This document shows positions 13,401-19,871 of a stretch of 64,000 nucleotides of DNA, one piece after another. How positions within the stretch are numbered: position 1 is the first letter of the stretch; every line of letters starts with the position of its first letter. A model generated the notes under the pieces. That model was not told the DNA's origin, searched no databases, and saw only the letters and a program-made list of their open reading frames with translations. Source of the DNA: Pseudomonas putida NBRC 14164 (GTDB lineage Bacteria; Pseudomonadota; Gammaproteobacteria; Pseudomonadales; Pseudomonadaceae); the NCBI RefSeq assembly GCF_000412675.1, contig NC_021505.1, positions 186,001-250,000 of the forward strand, read 5' to 3'. The position numbers and the translations under genes were made by a program.

Positions 13401-16224
13401 GCAGTTCTTCAACGGTACTGCCTGGGTGAACGTGACCGTTGGCCAGGTGGTGAGCCAGGCTGACATCATTGCCAAGAACCTGAAGTTCGTTCCGCTGCTC
13501 AACCAGTCGGGCTCGGATAACTACGGTGGCAATGGCGTGGGTAACCAGAAGGCCGACTACGCACAGTTCAAGTACAAGCCGAACGATGGCACCAACCTGG
13601 GCACAGAAGTGACCATGAAGGTCGACATCAGTCCGGTAGCCGACAAACCTACGCTCAGCTTCGGCAGCGCCGATATCGAATCCAAGGGCCTGACCAAGGA
13701 AGTCTGGACCAGCCTCAAAGGCCTGGGTACTGGTGGCAATGGCATTACCGGCGAGGACCTGAAGACGGTATTTGCCAACTCTGGCAACGCCAACTCCAGC
13801 AGCACTACTACCAACGTGCAGTCTGATGGCAGCGTCACTGCTGGCACCGGCTCGAAAACGTCGGGCCTGATCTACCTGGAAGCCGGCAAGACCTACACCT
13901 TCAGCGGTACCGCCGACGACAGCTTCGTGGTCACCATTGGTGGCAAGACTGTGGTCACGGCTACCTGGGGTGCCGGTGGCCAGGTTTCGGGTACCTTCAC
14001 CCCGAACACCAGTGGCTACTACCCGATCGAGGTCTACCATGCCAACCAGTCTGGGCCAGGCAGCTATGACCTGAACATCCAGGTAGGCTCGGGTACGCCC
14101 ACTGACCTGAGCAGCTCGAGCATCAAGATGTATCAGAACGTGACCGAGATGGCCAACGCTGGCCTGGGCGTGTCCGACCTGCACACCGTGAATGGTCAGA
14201 GCTACTACGACGGCTACAAACTAAACGAAGGGCCGGAAGGTGGCTCGGTGAAACTGGTTGGTATCAATACTGCCCTGACCGACACCGATGGCTCCGAAAC
14301 CCTGAATGTTAGCCTCAGCGGCATCCCGAAAGGCACTGTACTCAGCGATGGTGCAGGCCACACGGTCACGGTAGGCAGCGCACCGGTGGATGTAACCGGC
14401 TGGAAACTCAGCGGCCTGACCCTGACGCCGCCGGCCTACTACAAAGGCTCGTTCGACATCACGGTCACCTCGACTGCCACCGAAAGCCTGGGCGGTTCGG
14501 CCATCACCACTGGCAACATCCCGGTGACGGTGTACGGCGCAACCTACAAGGCCAGCGTGGGCACTTCGGGCAACGACACCATGACCGGCAGCGAAGGCAA
14601 CGACATCATCGTCGCCGACGTGTCGGGCCTTAACGTGGTCCAGGGCAAGAACTACAACATTGCCTTCATGGTCGACAGCTCGGGCAGTATGAGTGACCAG
14701 TCTGTTGCCACGGCCAAGGCCCAGCTGGCGTCCGTGTTCCAGACGCTGAAAGCGAGCCTGGGCTCCGACTCCTCCGGGACCGTGAACATCTTCTTGGTCG
14801 ACTTCGACACCCAGGTCAACAAGAACGTGACGGTGAACCTGAACGATACCGATGCCCTGAGCAAGTTGCAGACGGTACTGGACTCGATGGTGGGCGGTTC
14901 TCGCTACGGCGGTGGTACCAACTACGAAGACGCGTTCAAGACCACGTCCAACTTCTTCAAGAGCACTGTGGCCTTGAGCAACTCTGGTGCGGAGAACCTC
15001 ACCTACTTCATTACTGATGGCAAGCCGACTTACTACCAGAACGGGGAAAGCACCAACCCTCGCCTATGGACCAATGGCAAGTATCTGGATGACGTGGTCA
15101 GCGTCAACAATTACAAGATTGGCGACACCTTCAGCGCCTGGGCCGACAGTACGCACAAGGTTGAGATCAGCAGTAACGGGCTCATCACCGTCTCTACCTA
15201 CAAGAGTAATGGCAGGCTCGACTCGATCAAGGAGATCGGGACGATCCATGCCCAAGGTGATGGTACCTACGAGACCTCCGACCTGGCGGGTACTGGCTAC
15301 GCTGACTACTGGAACTATTACTACTCGGCGGCAGGCTCCACTGCGAGCTTTGCCGTACTTGGTGGCAAAGATACCGGTCTGAGCAAGGTGCAGGCGATTG
15401 GCCTGAACAGCGATGTCTCGCTCAGCGACCTGACAGCCTATGACACTGCTGGCAAGCCACAGGCCAACATCGACCCGTCCGACCTGGCCAAGGCGATTCT
15501 GGGCCACTCCGAGGCGATCTTGCCCGGCGCCGACACCATCGATGGCGGCAACGGCAACGACATCATCTTCGGTGACCTGATCACCCTCAATGGTGTCGTC
15601 AGCGAGGGGTATCAGGCCCTGCAGACTTACGTTGCGCAGAAGAGCGGTGTCGAAGCCAGTGCTGTTACCACCAGCAACGTGCACCAGTACATCACCGAGC
15701 ACTACACCGAGTTCGATATCTCCGGTGCCAACGACGGCAAGGACTTCTTGTCCGGCGGCAACGGCAACGACATCCTCTTCGGCCAAGGTGGTAATGACAC
15801 GCTCGATGGTGGCAGGGGTAACGACATCCTGCTGGGCGGTACTGGCAATGACACCCTGATCGGTGGCCACGGCGACGATATCCTGATCGGTGGCAGCGGT
15901 GCCGACACCTTCGTGTGGAAGGCGGGCGATTACGGCAACGACGTGATCAAGGACTTCAAGGTAGGCGAGAAAGACAAGATCGACTTGAGCGATCTGCTGC
16001 AGGGTGAGAAGGGCAGCACGATCGACAACTACCTGAAACTCACCACCGTGGAAGGCACGACCACGTTGCAGGTCAGCAGCGAAGGCAAGCTCAACGATGC
16101 TGGCGGTCTGGCAAATGCCGATGTGACCATCAAGCTTGAAGGGGTGAACTGGTCCAACACCACGGTCAACTCGTTGATCAGCGGTGCTGACCCGACCATC
16201 ATCATCCACAACAAAGACAGCTGA
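1450..16224 (+). CDS. lapA: LapA, giant RTX biofilm adhesin secreted by a type I system
   Basis: This 4,924-residue protein anchors cells to surfaces and to each other. ATG 1450 follows GGAG at 1440-1443. There is no Sec signal, as expected for type I export. Residues 1-130 form the periplasmic retention module with the TAAG LapG cleavage motif at 107-110. Five 100-residue repeats follow (about 280-779), then thirteen 224-228-residue tandem units (about 895-3820). Next come a Calx-beta-like domain (about 3825-3935), cadherin/PA14-like segments, and a vWA domain from about residue 4400 with MIDAS motif DSSGS. RTX nonapeptides of GGxGNDxL type lie at about 4698-4820, and an uncleaved C-terminal secretion signal ends the protein. 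LapD and LapG control release from the surface when c-di-GMP falls. The P. putida KT2440 homologue is, as I recall, about 8,700 residues, so this allele has many fewer repeats. Confidence 0.97.
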   Translation: MSSVVAIVKSIVGQVIAVSPEGIRRVLIEGDRLLAGEEVLTGPGGAVTLELADGRLLDLGRDSQWSADAPDSSTDLSQATAQAAPSVEELQQAIAAGVDPTTELEATAAGPSAAGGGGALGGGHSFVMLEETAGRVDATVGFPTEGLGFATGLDSEEVGLLDTTSNNQVTTPTIDTNVATDLILGATPSISEAGGVIVYTATVGQAPTTNLVVTLSNGAVIVIPAGQTSGSVNVVVPANDTPYIDGGQISATVTGTTGGNGLTVTVPQTPAVTQVTDTIDTTTATLTANPSVTEGGVITYTVTLSNPAQTPVTVTLSNGQVITIEAGKTQGSVDFQTPANDVYNNGSTVSTTITGATGGNFEQLTPNPAPAETVISDSVDNTTATLTASPSVTEGGVITYTVTLSNPAQTPVTVTLSNGQIITVEAGKTQGSVDFQTPPNDVYNNGSTVSVTIENATGGNFEQLTPNPTPAQTTINDSVDTTTATLTASPSVTEGGVITYTVTLSNPAQTPVTVTLSNGQTITVEAGKTQGSVDFQTPANDVYNNGSTVSVTIENATGGNFEQLTPNPTPAQTTINDSVDTTTATLTASPSVTEGGVITYTVTLSNPAQTPVTVTLSNGQTITVEAGKTQGSVDFQTPANDVYNNGSTVSVTIENATGGNFEQLTPNPTPAQTTINDSVDTTTATLTASPSVTEGGVITYTVTLSNPAQTPVTVTLSNGQTITVEAGKTQGSVDFQTPANDVYNNGSTVSVTIENATGGNFEQLTPNPTPAQTTINDSVDTTTATLTASPSVTEGGEITYTITLTNKDGLPINNHAELYFKLTDGTTVVVAANSTTGSATATAPDNVYVGTNQPVVNAIDAVSGADAWKFENLNLDKTPVSTQVTDEPGTPGNEGDLVKVTITADQTSVAENVKPTFTVHVNQPLDHDLVVTLSNNAQVTIKAGETSAPYTHDAQGDDVYKDSGEISLGINSAVDATGATFENLQLGGAATVQVTDTTDEVVAKLTATPSVTEGGEITYTITLTNKDGLPINNHGALTFTLSDGKTVITVPANGTSGSITVTAPDNVYVGSNTPVVQSIATVAGADVGKFEQLTLDKTPVSTTVTDEPGSGTPGTGNQGDLVQVTITADQTSVAENVKPTFTVHINQPLDHDLVVTLSNNAQVTIKAGDTSAPYTHDAQGDDVYNDAGEISVGIKSAVDATGATFENLELGGAAKVDVTDTTDEVVAKLTATPSVTEGGEITYTITLTNKDGLPINNHGALTFTLSDGKTVITVPANGTTGSITVTAPDNVYVGSNPAVVNSIATVAGADVGKFEQLTLDKTPVSTTVTDEPGTPGNPGGNNEGDLVKVTITADQTSVAENVKPTFTVHINQPLDHDLVVTLSNNAQVTIKAGDTSAPYTHDAQGDDVYNDAGEISVGIKSAVDVDGRTFENLELGGAAKVDVTDTTDEVVAKLTATPSVTEGGEITYTITLTNKDGLPINNHGALTFTLSDGKTVITVPANGTSGAISVTAPDNVYVGSNPAVVNSIATVAGADVGKFEQLTLDKTPVSTTVTDEPGSGTPGTGNQGDLVQVTITADQTSVAENVKPTFTVHINQPLDHDLVVTLSNNAQVTIKAGDTSAPYEHAAQGDDVYNDAGQISLGINSAVDATGATFENLQLGGAATVQVTDTTDEVVAKLTATPSVTEGGEITYTITLTNKDGLPINNHGALTFTLSDGKTVITVPANGTSGSVTVTAPDNVYVGSNPAVVNSIATVAGADVGKFEQLTLDKTPVSTTVTDEPGTPGNPGTPGGNNEGDLVKVTITADQTSVAENVKPTFTVHINQPLDHDLVVTLSNNAQVTIKAGDTSAPYTHDAQGDDVYNDAGEISVGIKSAVDVDGRTFENLELGGAAKVDVTDTTDEVVAKLTATPSVTEGGEITYTITLTNKDGLPINNHGALTFTLSDGKTVITVPANGTSGAISVTAPDNVYVGSNPAVVNSIATVAGADVGKFEQLTLDKTPVSTTVTDEPGSGTPGTGNQGDLVQVTITADQTSVAENVKPTFTVHINQPLDHDLVVTLSNNAQVTIKAGDTSAPYEHAAQGDDVYNDAGQISLGINSAVDATGATFENLQLGGAATVQVTDTTDEVVAKLTATPSVTEGGEITYTITLTNKDGLPINNHGALTFTLSDGKTVITVPANGTSGSVTVTAPDNVYVGSNPAVVNSIATVAGADVGKFEQLTLDKTPVSTTVTDEPGTPGNPGTPGGNNEGDLVKVTITADQTSVAENVKPTFTVHINQPLDHDLVVTLSNNAQVTIKAGDTSAPYEHAAQGDDVYNDAGEISVGIKSAVDVDGRTFENLELGGAAKVDVTDTTDEVVAKLTATPSVTEGGEITYTITLTNKDGLPINNHGALTFTLSDGKTVITVPANGTSGAISVTAPDNVYVGSNPAVVNSIATVAGADVGKFEQLTLDKTPVSTQVTDEPGTPGNPGTPGGNNEGDLVKVTITADQTSVAENVKPTFTVHINQPLDHDLVVTLSNNAQVTIKAGDTSAPYEHAAQGDDVYNDAGEISVGIKSAVDVDGRTFENLELGGAAKVDVTDTTDEVVAKLTATPSVTEGGEITYTITLTNKDGLPINNHGALTFTLSDGKTVITVPANGTSGSITVTAPDNVYVGSNTPVVQSIATVAGADVGKFEQLTLDKTPVSTAVTDEPGSGTPGTGNQGDLVLVTITADQTSVAENVKPTFTVHINTALANDLVVTLSNNAQVTIKAGQTSAPYEHAAQGDDVYNDAGEISVGIKSAVDVDGRTFENLQLGDAATVQVTDTTDEVVAKLTATPSVTEGGEITYTITLTNKDGLPINNHGALTFTLSDGKTVITVPANGTSGSITVTAPDNVYVGTNPAVVNSIATVAGADVGKFEQLTLDKTPVSTQVTDEPGTPGTPGGNNEGDLVKVTITADQTSVAENVKPTFTVHINQPLDHDLVVTLSNNAQVTIKAGQTSAPYEHAAQGDDVYKDAGEISLGIKSAADIGGRTFENLQLGDAAKVNVTDTNDEVIAKLTATSSVTEGGVITYTVTLTNKDGLPIDKHGALTFTLDDGKTTITIPANGTTGTATVTAPDNVYTGTNAPVVKAIQSVTGADVGKFEQLTLDKTPVSTAVTDEPGSGTPGTGNQGDLVLVTITADQTSVAENVKPTFTVHINTALANDLVVTLSNNAQVTIKAGQTSAPYEHAAQGDDVYKDAGEISLGIKSAADIGGRTFENLQLGDAAKVNVTDTNDEVIAKLTATSSVTEGGVITYTVTLTNKDGLPIDKHGALTFTLDDGKTTITIPANGTTGTATVTAPDNVYTGTNAPVVKAIQSVTGADVGKFEQLTLDKTPVSTAVTDEPGSGTPGTGNQGDLVLVTITADQTSVAENVKPTFTVHINTALANDLVVTLSNNAQVTIKAGQTSAPYEHAAQGDDVYKDAGEISLGIKSAADIGGRTFENLQLGDAAKVNVTDTNDEVIAKLTATSSVTEGGVITYTVTLTNKDGLPIDKHGALTFTLDDGKTTITIPANGTTGTATVTAPDNVYTGTNAPVVKAIQSVTGADVGKFEQLTLDKTPVSTAVTDEPGSGTPGTGNQGDLVLVTITADQTSVAENVKPTFTVHINTALANDLVVTLSNNAQVTIKAGQTSAPYEHAAQGDDVYKDAGEISLGIKSAADIGGRTFENLQLGDAAKVNVTDTNDEVIAKLTATSSVTEGGVITYTVTLTNKDGLPINNHSALTFTLNDGKTTITVPANGTVGTATVTAPDNVYVGANDPVIKSIASVSGTDVGKFEQLTLDKTSVSTTVTDEPGSGTPGTGNQGDVTTVGITGTGSLTEGETGQYTLTLSNASKAEVTITLSYSGTAKNGEDFTGVTTVKIPANSTGTTFNIATIDDKLVEGTENFVVKIETATGGNFENLQVDSSKSSVTTTILDNDHLPVSPGGAVFGVEDTDYVFAWSDFKVTDADGNTGLSVTITSIPGAGSLQFFNGTAWVNVTVGQVVSQADIIAKNLKFVPLLNQSGSDNYGGNGVGNQKADYAQFKYKPNDGTNLGTEVTMKVDISPVADKPTLSFGSADIESKGLTKEVWTSLKGLGTGGNGITGEDLKTVFANSGNANSSSTTTNVQSDGSVTAGTGSKTSGLIYLEAGKTYTFSGTADDSFVVTIGGKTVVTATWGAGGQVSGTFTPNTSGYYPIEVYHANQSGPGSYDLNIQVGSGTPTDLSSSSIKMYQNVTEMANAGLGVSDLHTVNGQSYYDGYKLNEGPEGGSVKLVGINTALTDTDGSETLNVSLSGIPKGTVLSDGAGHTVTVGSAPVDVTGWKLSGLTLTPPAYYKGSFDITVTSTATESLGGSAITTGNIPVTVYGATYKASVGTSGNDTMTGSEGNDIIVADVSGLNVVQGKNYNIAFMVDSSGSMSDQSVATAKAQLASVFQTLKASLGSDSSGTVNIFLVDFDTQVNKNVTVNLNDTDALSKLQTVLDSMVGGSRYGGGTNYEDAFKTTSNFFKSTVALSNSGAENLTYFITDGKPTYYQNGESTNPRLWTNGKYLDDVVSVNNYKIGDTFSAWADSTHKVEISSNGLITVSTYKSNGRLDSIKEIGTIHAQGDGTYETSDLAGTGYADYWNYYYSAAGSTASFAVLGGKDTGLSKVQAIGLNSDVSLSDLTAYDTAGKPQANIDPSDLAKAILGHSEAILPGADTIDGGNGNDIIFGDLITLNGVVSEGYQALQTYVAQKSGVEASAVTTSNVHQYITEHYTEFDISGANDGKDFLSGGNGNDILFGQGGNDTLDGGRGNDILLGGTGNDTLIGGHGDDILIGGSGADTFVWKAGDYGNDVIKDFKVGEKDKIDLSDLLQGEKGSTIDNYLKLTTVEGTTTLQVSSEGKLNDAGGLANADVTIKLEGVNWSNTTVNSLISGADPTIIIHNKDS
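1768..1779 (+). other. LapG protease cleavage site codons in lapA (TAAG, residues 107-110)
   Basis: The codons ACC GCA GCT GGC encode Thr107-Ala108-Ala109-Gly110. In P. fluorescens LapA, the cysteine protease LapG cuts between the two alanines of the same motif at the same residue numbers. The retention module (residues 1-106) precedes it and a glycine-rich linker follows. Confidence 0.85.
2287..3786 (+). repeat. lapA short-repeat array: five tandem 300-bp units
   Basis: Units begin at 2287, 2587, 2887, 3187 and 3487, exactly 300 bp apart. Each encodes an Ig-like domain with SVTEGGVITYTVTLS near its start and VYNNGSTVS further on. Units 2 to 5 are almost the same at protein level and differ mainly at synonymous sites. 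A sixth partial copy at 3787 grades into the longer repeat type. Confidence 0.93.
4132..12909 (+). repeat. lapA long-repeat array: thirteen tandem 672-684-bp units
   Basis: Units start (codon for Gly of GDLV) at 4132, 4804, 5479, 6151, 6835, 7507, 8191, 8875, 9547, 10222, 10894, 11566 and 12238. Each codes for two Ig-like halves, one with ITADQTSVAENVKPTF and one with TPSVTEGGEITYTITL or a variant. The units are joined by Gly/Pro linkers of two kinds, GSGTPGTGNQGD and GTPGNPG(TPG)GNNEGD. Units 11 to 13 are 672-bp copies that differ at very few bases, for example a gca/gcg change in the EVIAK codons and atc/ata near 12480. Length differences come from the linkers. Confidence 0.93.
5479..8190 (+). 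repeat. Higher-order duplication inside lapA (1,356-bp dimer, two copies)
   Basis: The pair of units at 5479-6834 recurs at 6835-8190 with a period of 1,356 bp and looks the same base for base over the stretches compared. The dimer alternates the two linker types. This points to recent unequal exchange or slippage of a two-unit block, and it is a site where short-read assemblies can collapse. Confidence 0.8.
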
Positions 16225-16274
16225 TGCGCTTTAGGGCTGCCATGCAGCCCATTCGCCAAGTCTGCACTGCCTTT

Positions 16275-16391
16275 TGTGGGAGCGGCCTCGTGTCGCGAAA
16301 GGGCTGCGTAGCGGCCCCGCGGTTTCAGCAACAATGCGCAGACCGCTGGGGCCGCTACGCGGCCCTTTCGCGACACAAGGCCGCTCCCACA
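16275..16391. repeat. REP pair (inverted) after lapA
   Basis: Two convergent copies of a P. putida REP sequence flank a spacer. One contains GTGGGAGCGGCC and GCGTAGCGGCCCC, the other GGGGCCGCTACGC and GGCCGCTCCCAC. Together they can form a long hairpin 51 bases after the lapA stop and could limit read-through or protect the mRNA end. Confidence 0.85.
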
Positions 16392-16509
16392 CGGGTCTTT
16401 CCTGCAATCTGCTGACAGCGCATACTCTGGCGCCGGGCCTGCGCGCCCGGCGATCTTTGCCTATGCTGCTGTCTACCAACAAGGAACCAACGTGACGAGG
16501 GACACCGCC

Positions 16510-16851
16510 ATGTTCTACGTGCAACGCGACGCCACCGGCCAGTTGCTGCGGGTAGAAGCAGCTGCTTTTGACCAGTTCACCGAAATGCTCCCCGCCGACC
16601 ATGCCGATATCCAGGAATGGTTTGCCGATGACGTCGTGGAAAACAGCCTCAACCAGCTCAAGCAAAGTGACCTGGACATGATCCGCGTGCTCGAGGACCT
16701 CATCGACGTGCTGACCGCCAAGGGGGTATTCAAGATCACCGACCTGCCTGCCGGCGCACAGGCCAAGCTGCTCAACCGCTCCACCGCGCGCAAGGCGCTC
16801 AGCAGCCTCAACAACCTGATCGACGAAGAAGAGCAGGGTGGGCTGATCTGA
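16510..16851 (+). CDS. Conserved small Pseudomonas protein, function unknown
   Basis: The 113-residue product starts MFYVQRDATGQLLRVEA. It is acidic and helical, with no signal peptide, membrane segment or catalytic motif. The family is conserved in Pseudomonas and is sometimes labelled tryptophan synthase beta-like, a name that does not reflect a known activity. ATG 16510 follows GAGGG by 8 bases. An in-frame GTG at 16492 with AAGGA upstream would add six residues. It stands alone between the REP pair and the sulfur-related operon. Confidence 0.75.
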   Translation: MFYVQRDATGQLLRVEAAAFDQFTEMLPADHADIQEWFADDVVENSLNQLKQSDLDMIRVLEDLIDVLTAKGVFKITDLPAGAQAKLLNRSTARKALSSLNNLIDEEEQGGLI

Positions 16852-17050
16852 CAGCAAGGCAGCCCCGGCGACAGTGATATGGTTATGCTTTAAAGGTATT
16901 TAAAATATCGCGCTTATGACTTTATAGTCACATCCACTGCGTACCCGTCGACCAATCGATGCGCCGCACGACTTGAACCCACACGGGAAATCCCCGTGCG
17001 TTTCTGATCGTTGCGCGCCATTGAAGTCGCGCACTGCGTGGGAGTGATAA
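16852..17050 (+). promoter_or_regulatory. AT-rich promoter region of the tauD-like operon
   Basis: The segment 16880-16935 is strikingly AT-rich, for example TTTAAAGGTATTTAAAATAT, in otherwise GC-rich DNA. It contains the perfect inverted repeat TGACT-TTAT-AGTCA at 16917-16930. AT-rich upstream regions of this kind are usual for sulfur-starvation genes controlled by CysB-type LysR activators. That assignment is inferred from gene content. GGGAG before ATG 17051 is the ribosome-binding site. Confidence 0.4.
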
Positions 17051-17950
17051 ATGTCAGCCGCCTCGAACGCCTTGTCGACCATCGACAGCGCCCAGCCGCA
17101 AGTTTTCGAAATCCGCCCGTTCTCCGGTGCCGTAGGCGCCGAGATCATCGGCCTGGACCTGGCCAAACCGGTCAACGCCGAGGATTTCGCCCGTATCCAT
17201 CGCGCCCACCTCGACCACCATGTGCTGGTGTTCCGCGACCAGCGCATCAGCCCGGAACAGCAGATTGCCTTCAGCCGCCGCTTTGGCGAGTTGCAGATCC
17301 ATGTGCTCAAGCAGTTCCTGCTTACAGGCCATCCCGAGATCCTGATCGTTTCCAACATCATCGAAAACGGTCAGAACATCGGCCTGGGTGATGCTGGCAA
17401 GTTCTGGCACTCCGACCTTTCATACAAAGCGCTGCCCAGCCTCGGTTCCATGCTGCATGCCCAGGAACTGCCACGCGAAGGCGGCGATACGCTGTTCGCC
17501 GACATGCACAAAGCCTGGGACGCCGTACCCGACGCCTTGCGCAAAGTGGTCGAGGGCCGCAGTGCTGCCCACTCCTATACCGCCCGTTACGCCGAAACCA
17601 AATTTGAAGGCAACTGGCGCCCGAACCTGACCGCCGAGCAATTGGCGCAGGTACAGGAAGTTATCCACCCGGTGGTCCGCACCCACCCGGAAAACGGCCG
17701 CAAGGCGCTGTTTGTCAGTGAAGGCTTCACCACCCGCATCGTCGGCCTGCCCGACGATGAAAGCCGCGACGTGCTGCAACAGCTGTACGCACTGAGCGTG
17801 CTGGAGCAGAACATCTACCGCCACCAATGGCAGCCCCATGACCTGGTGTTCTGGGACAACCGCTCGTTGATCCACCTGGCCGCCGGCTGCCCCGCACACC
17901 TGCGCCGCAAGCTGTACCGCACCACCATCCAGGGCGACGCCCCGTTCTGA
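17051..17950 (+). CDS. TauD/TfdA-family Fe(II)/2-oxoglutarate dioxygenase
   Basis: The 299-residue protein carries the family iron triad: His120 and Asp122 in FWHSDLSY and distal His275 in NRSLIHLA. Arg290 in LYRTTIQG fits the residue that binds 2-oxoglutarate. Family members hydroxylate substrates such as taurine, alkylsulfonates or alkyl sulfates so that sulfite or sulfate is released, or other acids such as 2,4-D. GGGAG precedes ATG 17051. The gene is followed after 17 bases by a transporter of the TauABC/SsuABC type, which supports a role in scavenging an organosulfur compound. The exact substrate cannot be read from the sequence. Confidence 0.9.
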   Translation: MSAASNALSTIDSAQPQVFEIRPFSGAVGAEIIGLDLAKPVNAEDFARIHRAHLDHHVLVFRDQRISPEQQIAFSRRFGELQIHVLKQFLLTGHPEILIVSNIIENGQNIGLGDAGKFWHSDLSYKALPSLGSMLHAQELPREGGDTLFADMHKAWDAVPDALRKVVEGRSAAHSYTARYAETKFEGNWRPNLTAEQLAQVQEVIHPVVRTHPENGRKALFVSEGFTTRIVGLPDDESRDVLQQLYALSVLEQNIYRHQWQPHDLVFWDNRSLIHLAAGCPAHLRRKLYRTTIQGDAPF

Positions 17951-17967
17951 CGACTGAGGACATCATC

Positions 17968-18987
17968 ATGCGCAAATCCATCAGCCGCCTGGCGGCAAGC
18001 ATCGGCCTGGGCGCAAGCCTGGTCGTTGGCAGCCTGGCTGCCCCTGCAGTGGCCCAGGCCGAAGGCAAGATTCGCATTGCCGAACAGTTCGGCATCGTCT
18101 ACCTGCTGCTGAACGTGGTGCGTGACCAGCACCTGATCGAAAAGCACGGCAAGGAGCAGGGCATCGACATCGACGTCGACTGGGCCCAGCTGTCGGGTGG
18201 CTCGGCCATCAACGACGCACTGCTGTCCGGTTCGGTAGACATCGCCGGCGCGGGTGTCGGCCCGCTGCTTACGGTGTGGGACCGCACCAAGGGTCGGCAG
18301 AATGTGAAGGCCGTGGCCTCGCTGGGCAACTTCCCGTACTACCTGGTCAGCAGCAACCCCAACGTGAAGACCATCGCCGACATCACCAGCAAAGACCGCA
18401 TCGCTGTGCCAGCGGTCGGTGTTTCGGTGCAGTCGCGCTTCCTGCAGTACGCCGCCGCCCAGCAATGGGGCGACAAGGAATACAACCGCCTCGACAAATA
18501 CACCCTCGCCGTACCTCACCCCGATGCCACTGCCGCGCTGCTGGCCGGCGGTACCGAGCTGAACGGGCACTTCTCCAACCCACCGTTCCAGGACCAGGTG
18601 CTCGCCAACAAGGACGTGCATGTGGTGCTCAATAGCTATGACCTGCTCGGCCCCAACTCGCCGACCTTGCTGTTTGCCACCGAGAAATTCCGCACGGACA
18701 ACCCTAAAACCTACAAGGCCTTCGTTGACGCCCTGGCTGAAGCCGCAGACTTCGCCCAGAAAGACAAGGCCGCTGCCGCCGACACCTATATCCGTGTGAC
18801 CAAGGCCAAGATCGACCGCGATGCGTTGATCAAGCTGATCGACAACCCGCAGTACGAATTCACCGTCACACCAAAGAACACCTACAAGCTGGCCGATTTT
18901 CTCTATCGGGTAGGCGCCATCAAGCACAAGCCGGAATCGTGGAAGGACTACTTCTTCCAGGATGAACGCCCGCTGCAAGGGAGCTGA
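17968..18987 (+). CDS. Periplasmic substrate-binding protein, TauA/SsuA-like
   Basis: The 339-residue protein begins with a Sec signal peptide (MRKSISRLAA..., cleavage after AVAQA near residue 31). The mature part has the NMT1/SsuA-like binding fold, with an N-terminal strand KIRIAEQFGIVYLL and the sequence LSGGSAINDALLSGSVDIAGAG, written here only as the family landmark GSAINDALLSGSVDIA. Such proteins capture sulfonates, nitrate, taurine or thiamine precursors for an ABC importer. It sits 17 bases after the dioxygenase and 6 bases before the ATPase, in one operon. Sulfonate is the most likely ligand class given the TauD-like neighbour. Confidence 0.88.
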   Translation: MRKSISRLAASIGLGASLVVGSLAAPAVAQAEGKIRIAEQFGIVYLLLNVVRDQHLIEKHGKEQGIDIDVDWAQLSGGSAINDALLSGSVDIAGAGVGPLLTVWDRTKGRQNVKAVASLGNFPYYLVSSNPNVKTIADITSKDRIAVPAVGVSVQSRFLQYAAAQQWGDKEYNRLDKYTLAVPHPDATAALLAGGTELNGHFSNPPFQDQVLANKDVHVVLNSYDLLGPNSPTLLFATEKFRTDNPKTYKAFVDALAEAADFAQKDKAAAADTYIRVTKAKIDRDALIKLIDNPQYEFTVTPKNTYKLADFLYRVGAIKHKPESWKDYFFQDERPLQGS

Positions 18988-18993
18988 TCGATC

Positions 18994-19857
18994 ATGACCG
19001 CCCCATTGCCAGGCCACACGGCCAGCAACCTGAGCCGTGTCGCAACGCCGCCTTTGCTCCAGGTGGATAACCTCAGCCTCGAATACCGCACCGCGCAACG
19101 CGTGGTGCGGGCCACCCACCAGGTCAGCTTCGAAGTCGACCGTGCCGACCGCTTTGTGCTGCTGGGCCCCTCAGGCTGCGGCAAGTCCACCTTGCTCAAG
19201 GCTGTCGCCGGTTTCATCCAGCCGCAGGAAGGGCAGATTCTTTTGCAGGGCCAGGCTGTCCGTGGTCCGGGCCCCGACCGCATCGTGGTGTTCCAGGAAT
19301 TTGACCAGCTGCCGCCGTGGAAAACGGTAAAGCAGAACGTCATGTTCCCGCTGCTGGTGTCTGGCCAGCTCAAGCGCGCCGAAGCCGAAGAGCGGGCACT
19401 GCATTACCTGGAAAAAGTCGGCCTGGCCGCCTTCGCCGATGCCTACCCACACACTTTGTCGGGCGGCATGAAGGCCCGCGTGGCGATTGCCCGGGCCTTG
19501 GCCACGCAGCCAAAGATCCTGTTGATGGATGAGCCGTTCGCCGCCCTTGATGCGCTGACCCGGCGCAAGATGCAGGAAGAGCTGTTGCTGCTGTGGGAGG
19601 AAGTACGGTTCACCCTGCTGTTCGTGACCCACTCCATCGAGGAGGCGCTGGTGGTTGGCAACCGCATCCTGCTGCTGTCGCCGCACCCGGGGCGGGTACG
19701 GGCCGAAGTGCACAGCCATCAGTACGACCTGGGCAGCCTGGGTGGCAGCGACTTCCAGGCCAGTGCCCGGCGTATCCACCGTCTGCTGTTTGATGAGGCG
19801 GATACCCCGCAACAGCCTGACGAGCTTGGTTTTAACGATATTCGCATCGCCTACTGA
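18994..19857 (+). CDS. ABC importer ATPase, TauB/SsuB-like
   Basis: The 287-residue ATPase has Walker A GPSGCGKST (58-66), Q-loop in VVFQEFDQL, signature LSGGM (155-159), Walker B ILLMDEP (175-181) and H-loop His213. It powers the importer formed with the binding protein before it and the permease after it. ATG 18994 lies 6 bases after the previous stop, and GGGAG overlaps the end of the previous gene. All catalytic motifs are intact. Confidence 0.92.
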   Translation: MTAPLPGHTASNLSRVATPPLLQVDNLSLEYRTAQRVVRATHQVSFEVDRADRFVLLGPSGCGKSTLLKAVAGFIQPQEGQILLQGQAVRGPGPDRIVVFQEFDQLPPWKTVKQNVMFPLLVSGQLKRAEAEERALHYLEKVGLAAFADAYPHTLSGGMKARVAIARALATQPKILLMDEPFAALDALTRRKMQEELLLLWEEVRFTLLFVTHSIEEALVVGNRILLLSPHPGRVRAEVHSHQYDLGSLGGSDFQASARRIHRLLFDEADTPQQPDELGFNDIRIAY

Positions 19858-19871
19858 CAGGAGCTTCAGCC

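Noticed and set aside
3961..14184. Minus-strand open frame of 3,407 codons opposite lapA (and 764 codons at 1600-3894)
   Set aside because: It arises because the lapA repeats copy one codon pattern whose complement lacks stops. The translation is a low-complexity Gly/Asp/Val repeat without a ribosome-binding site or family motif.
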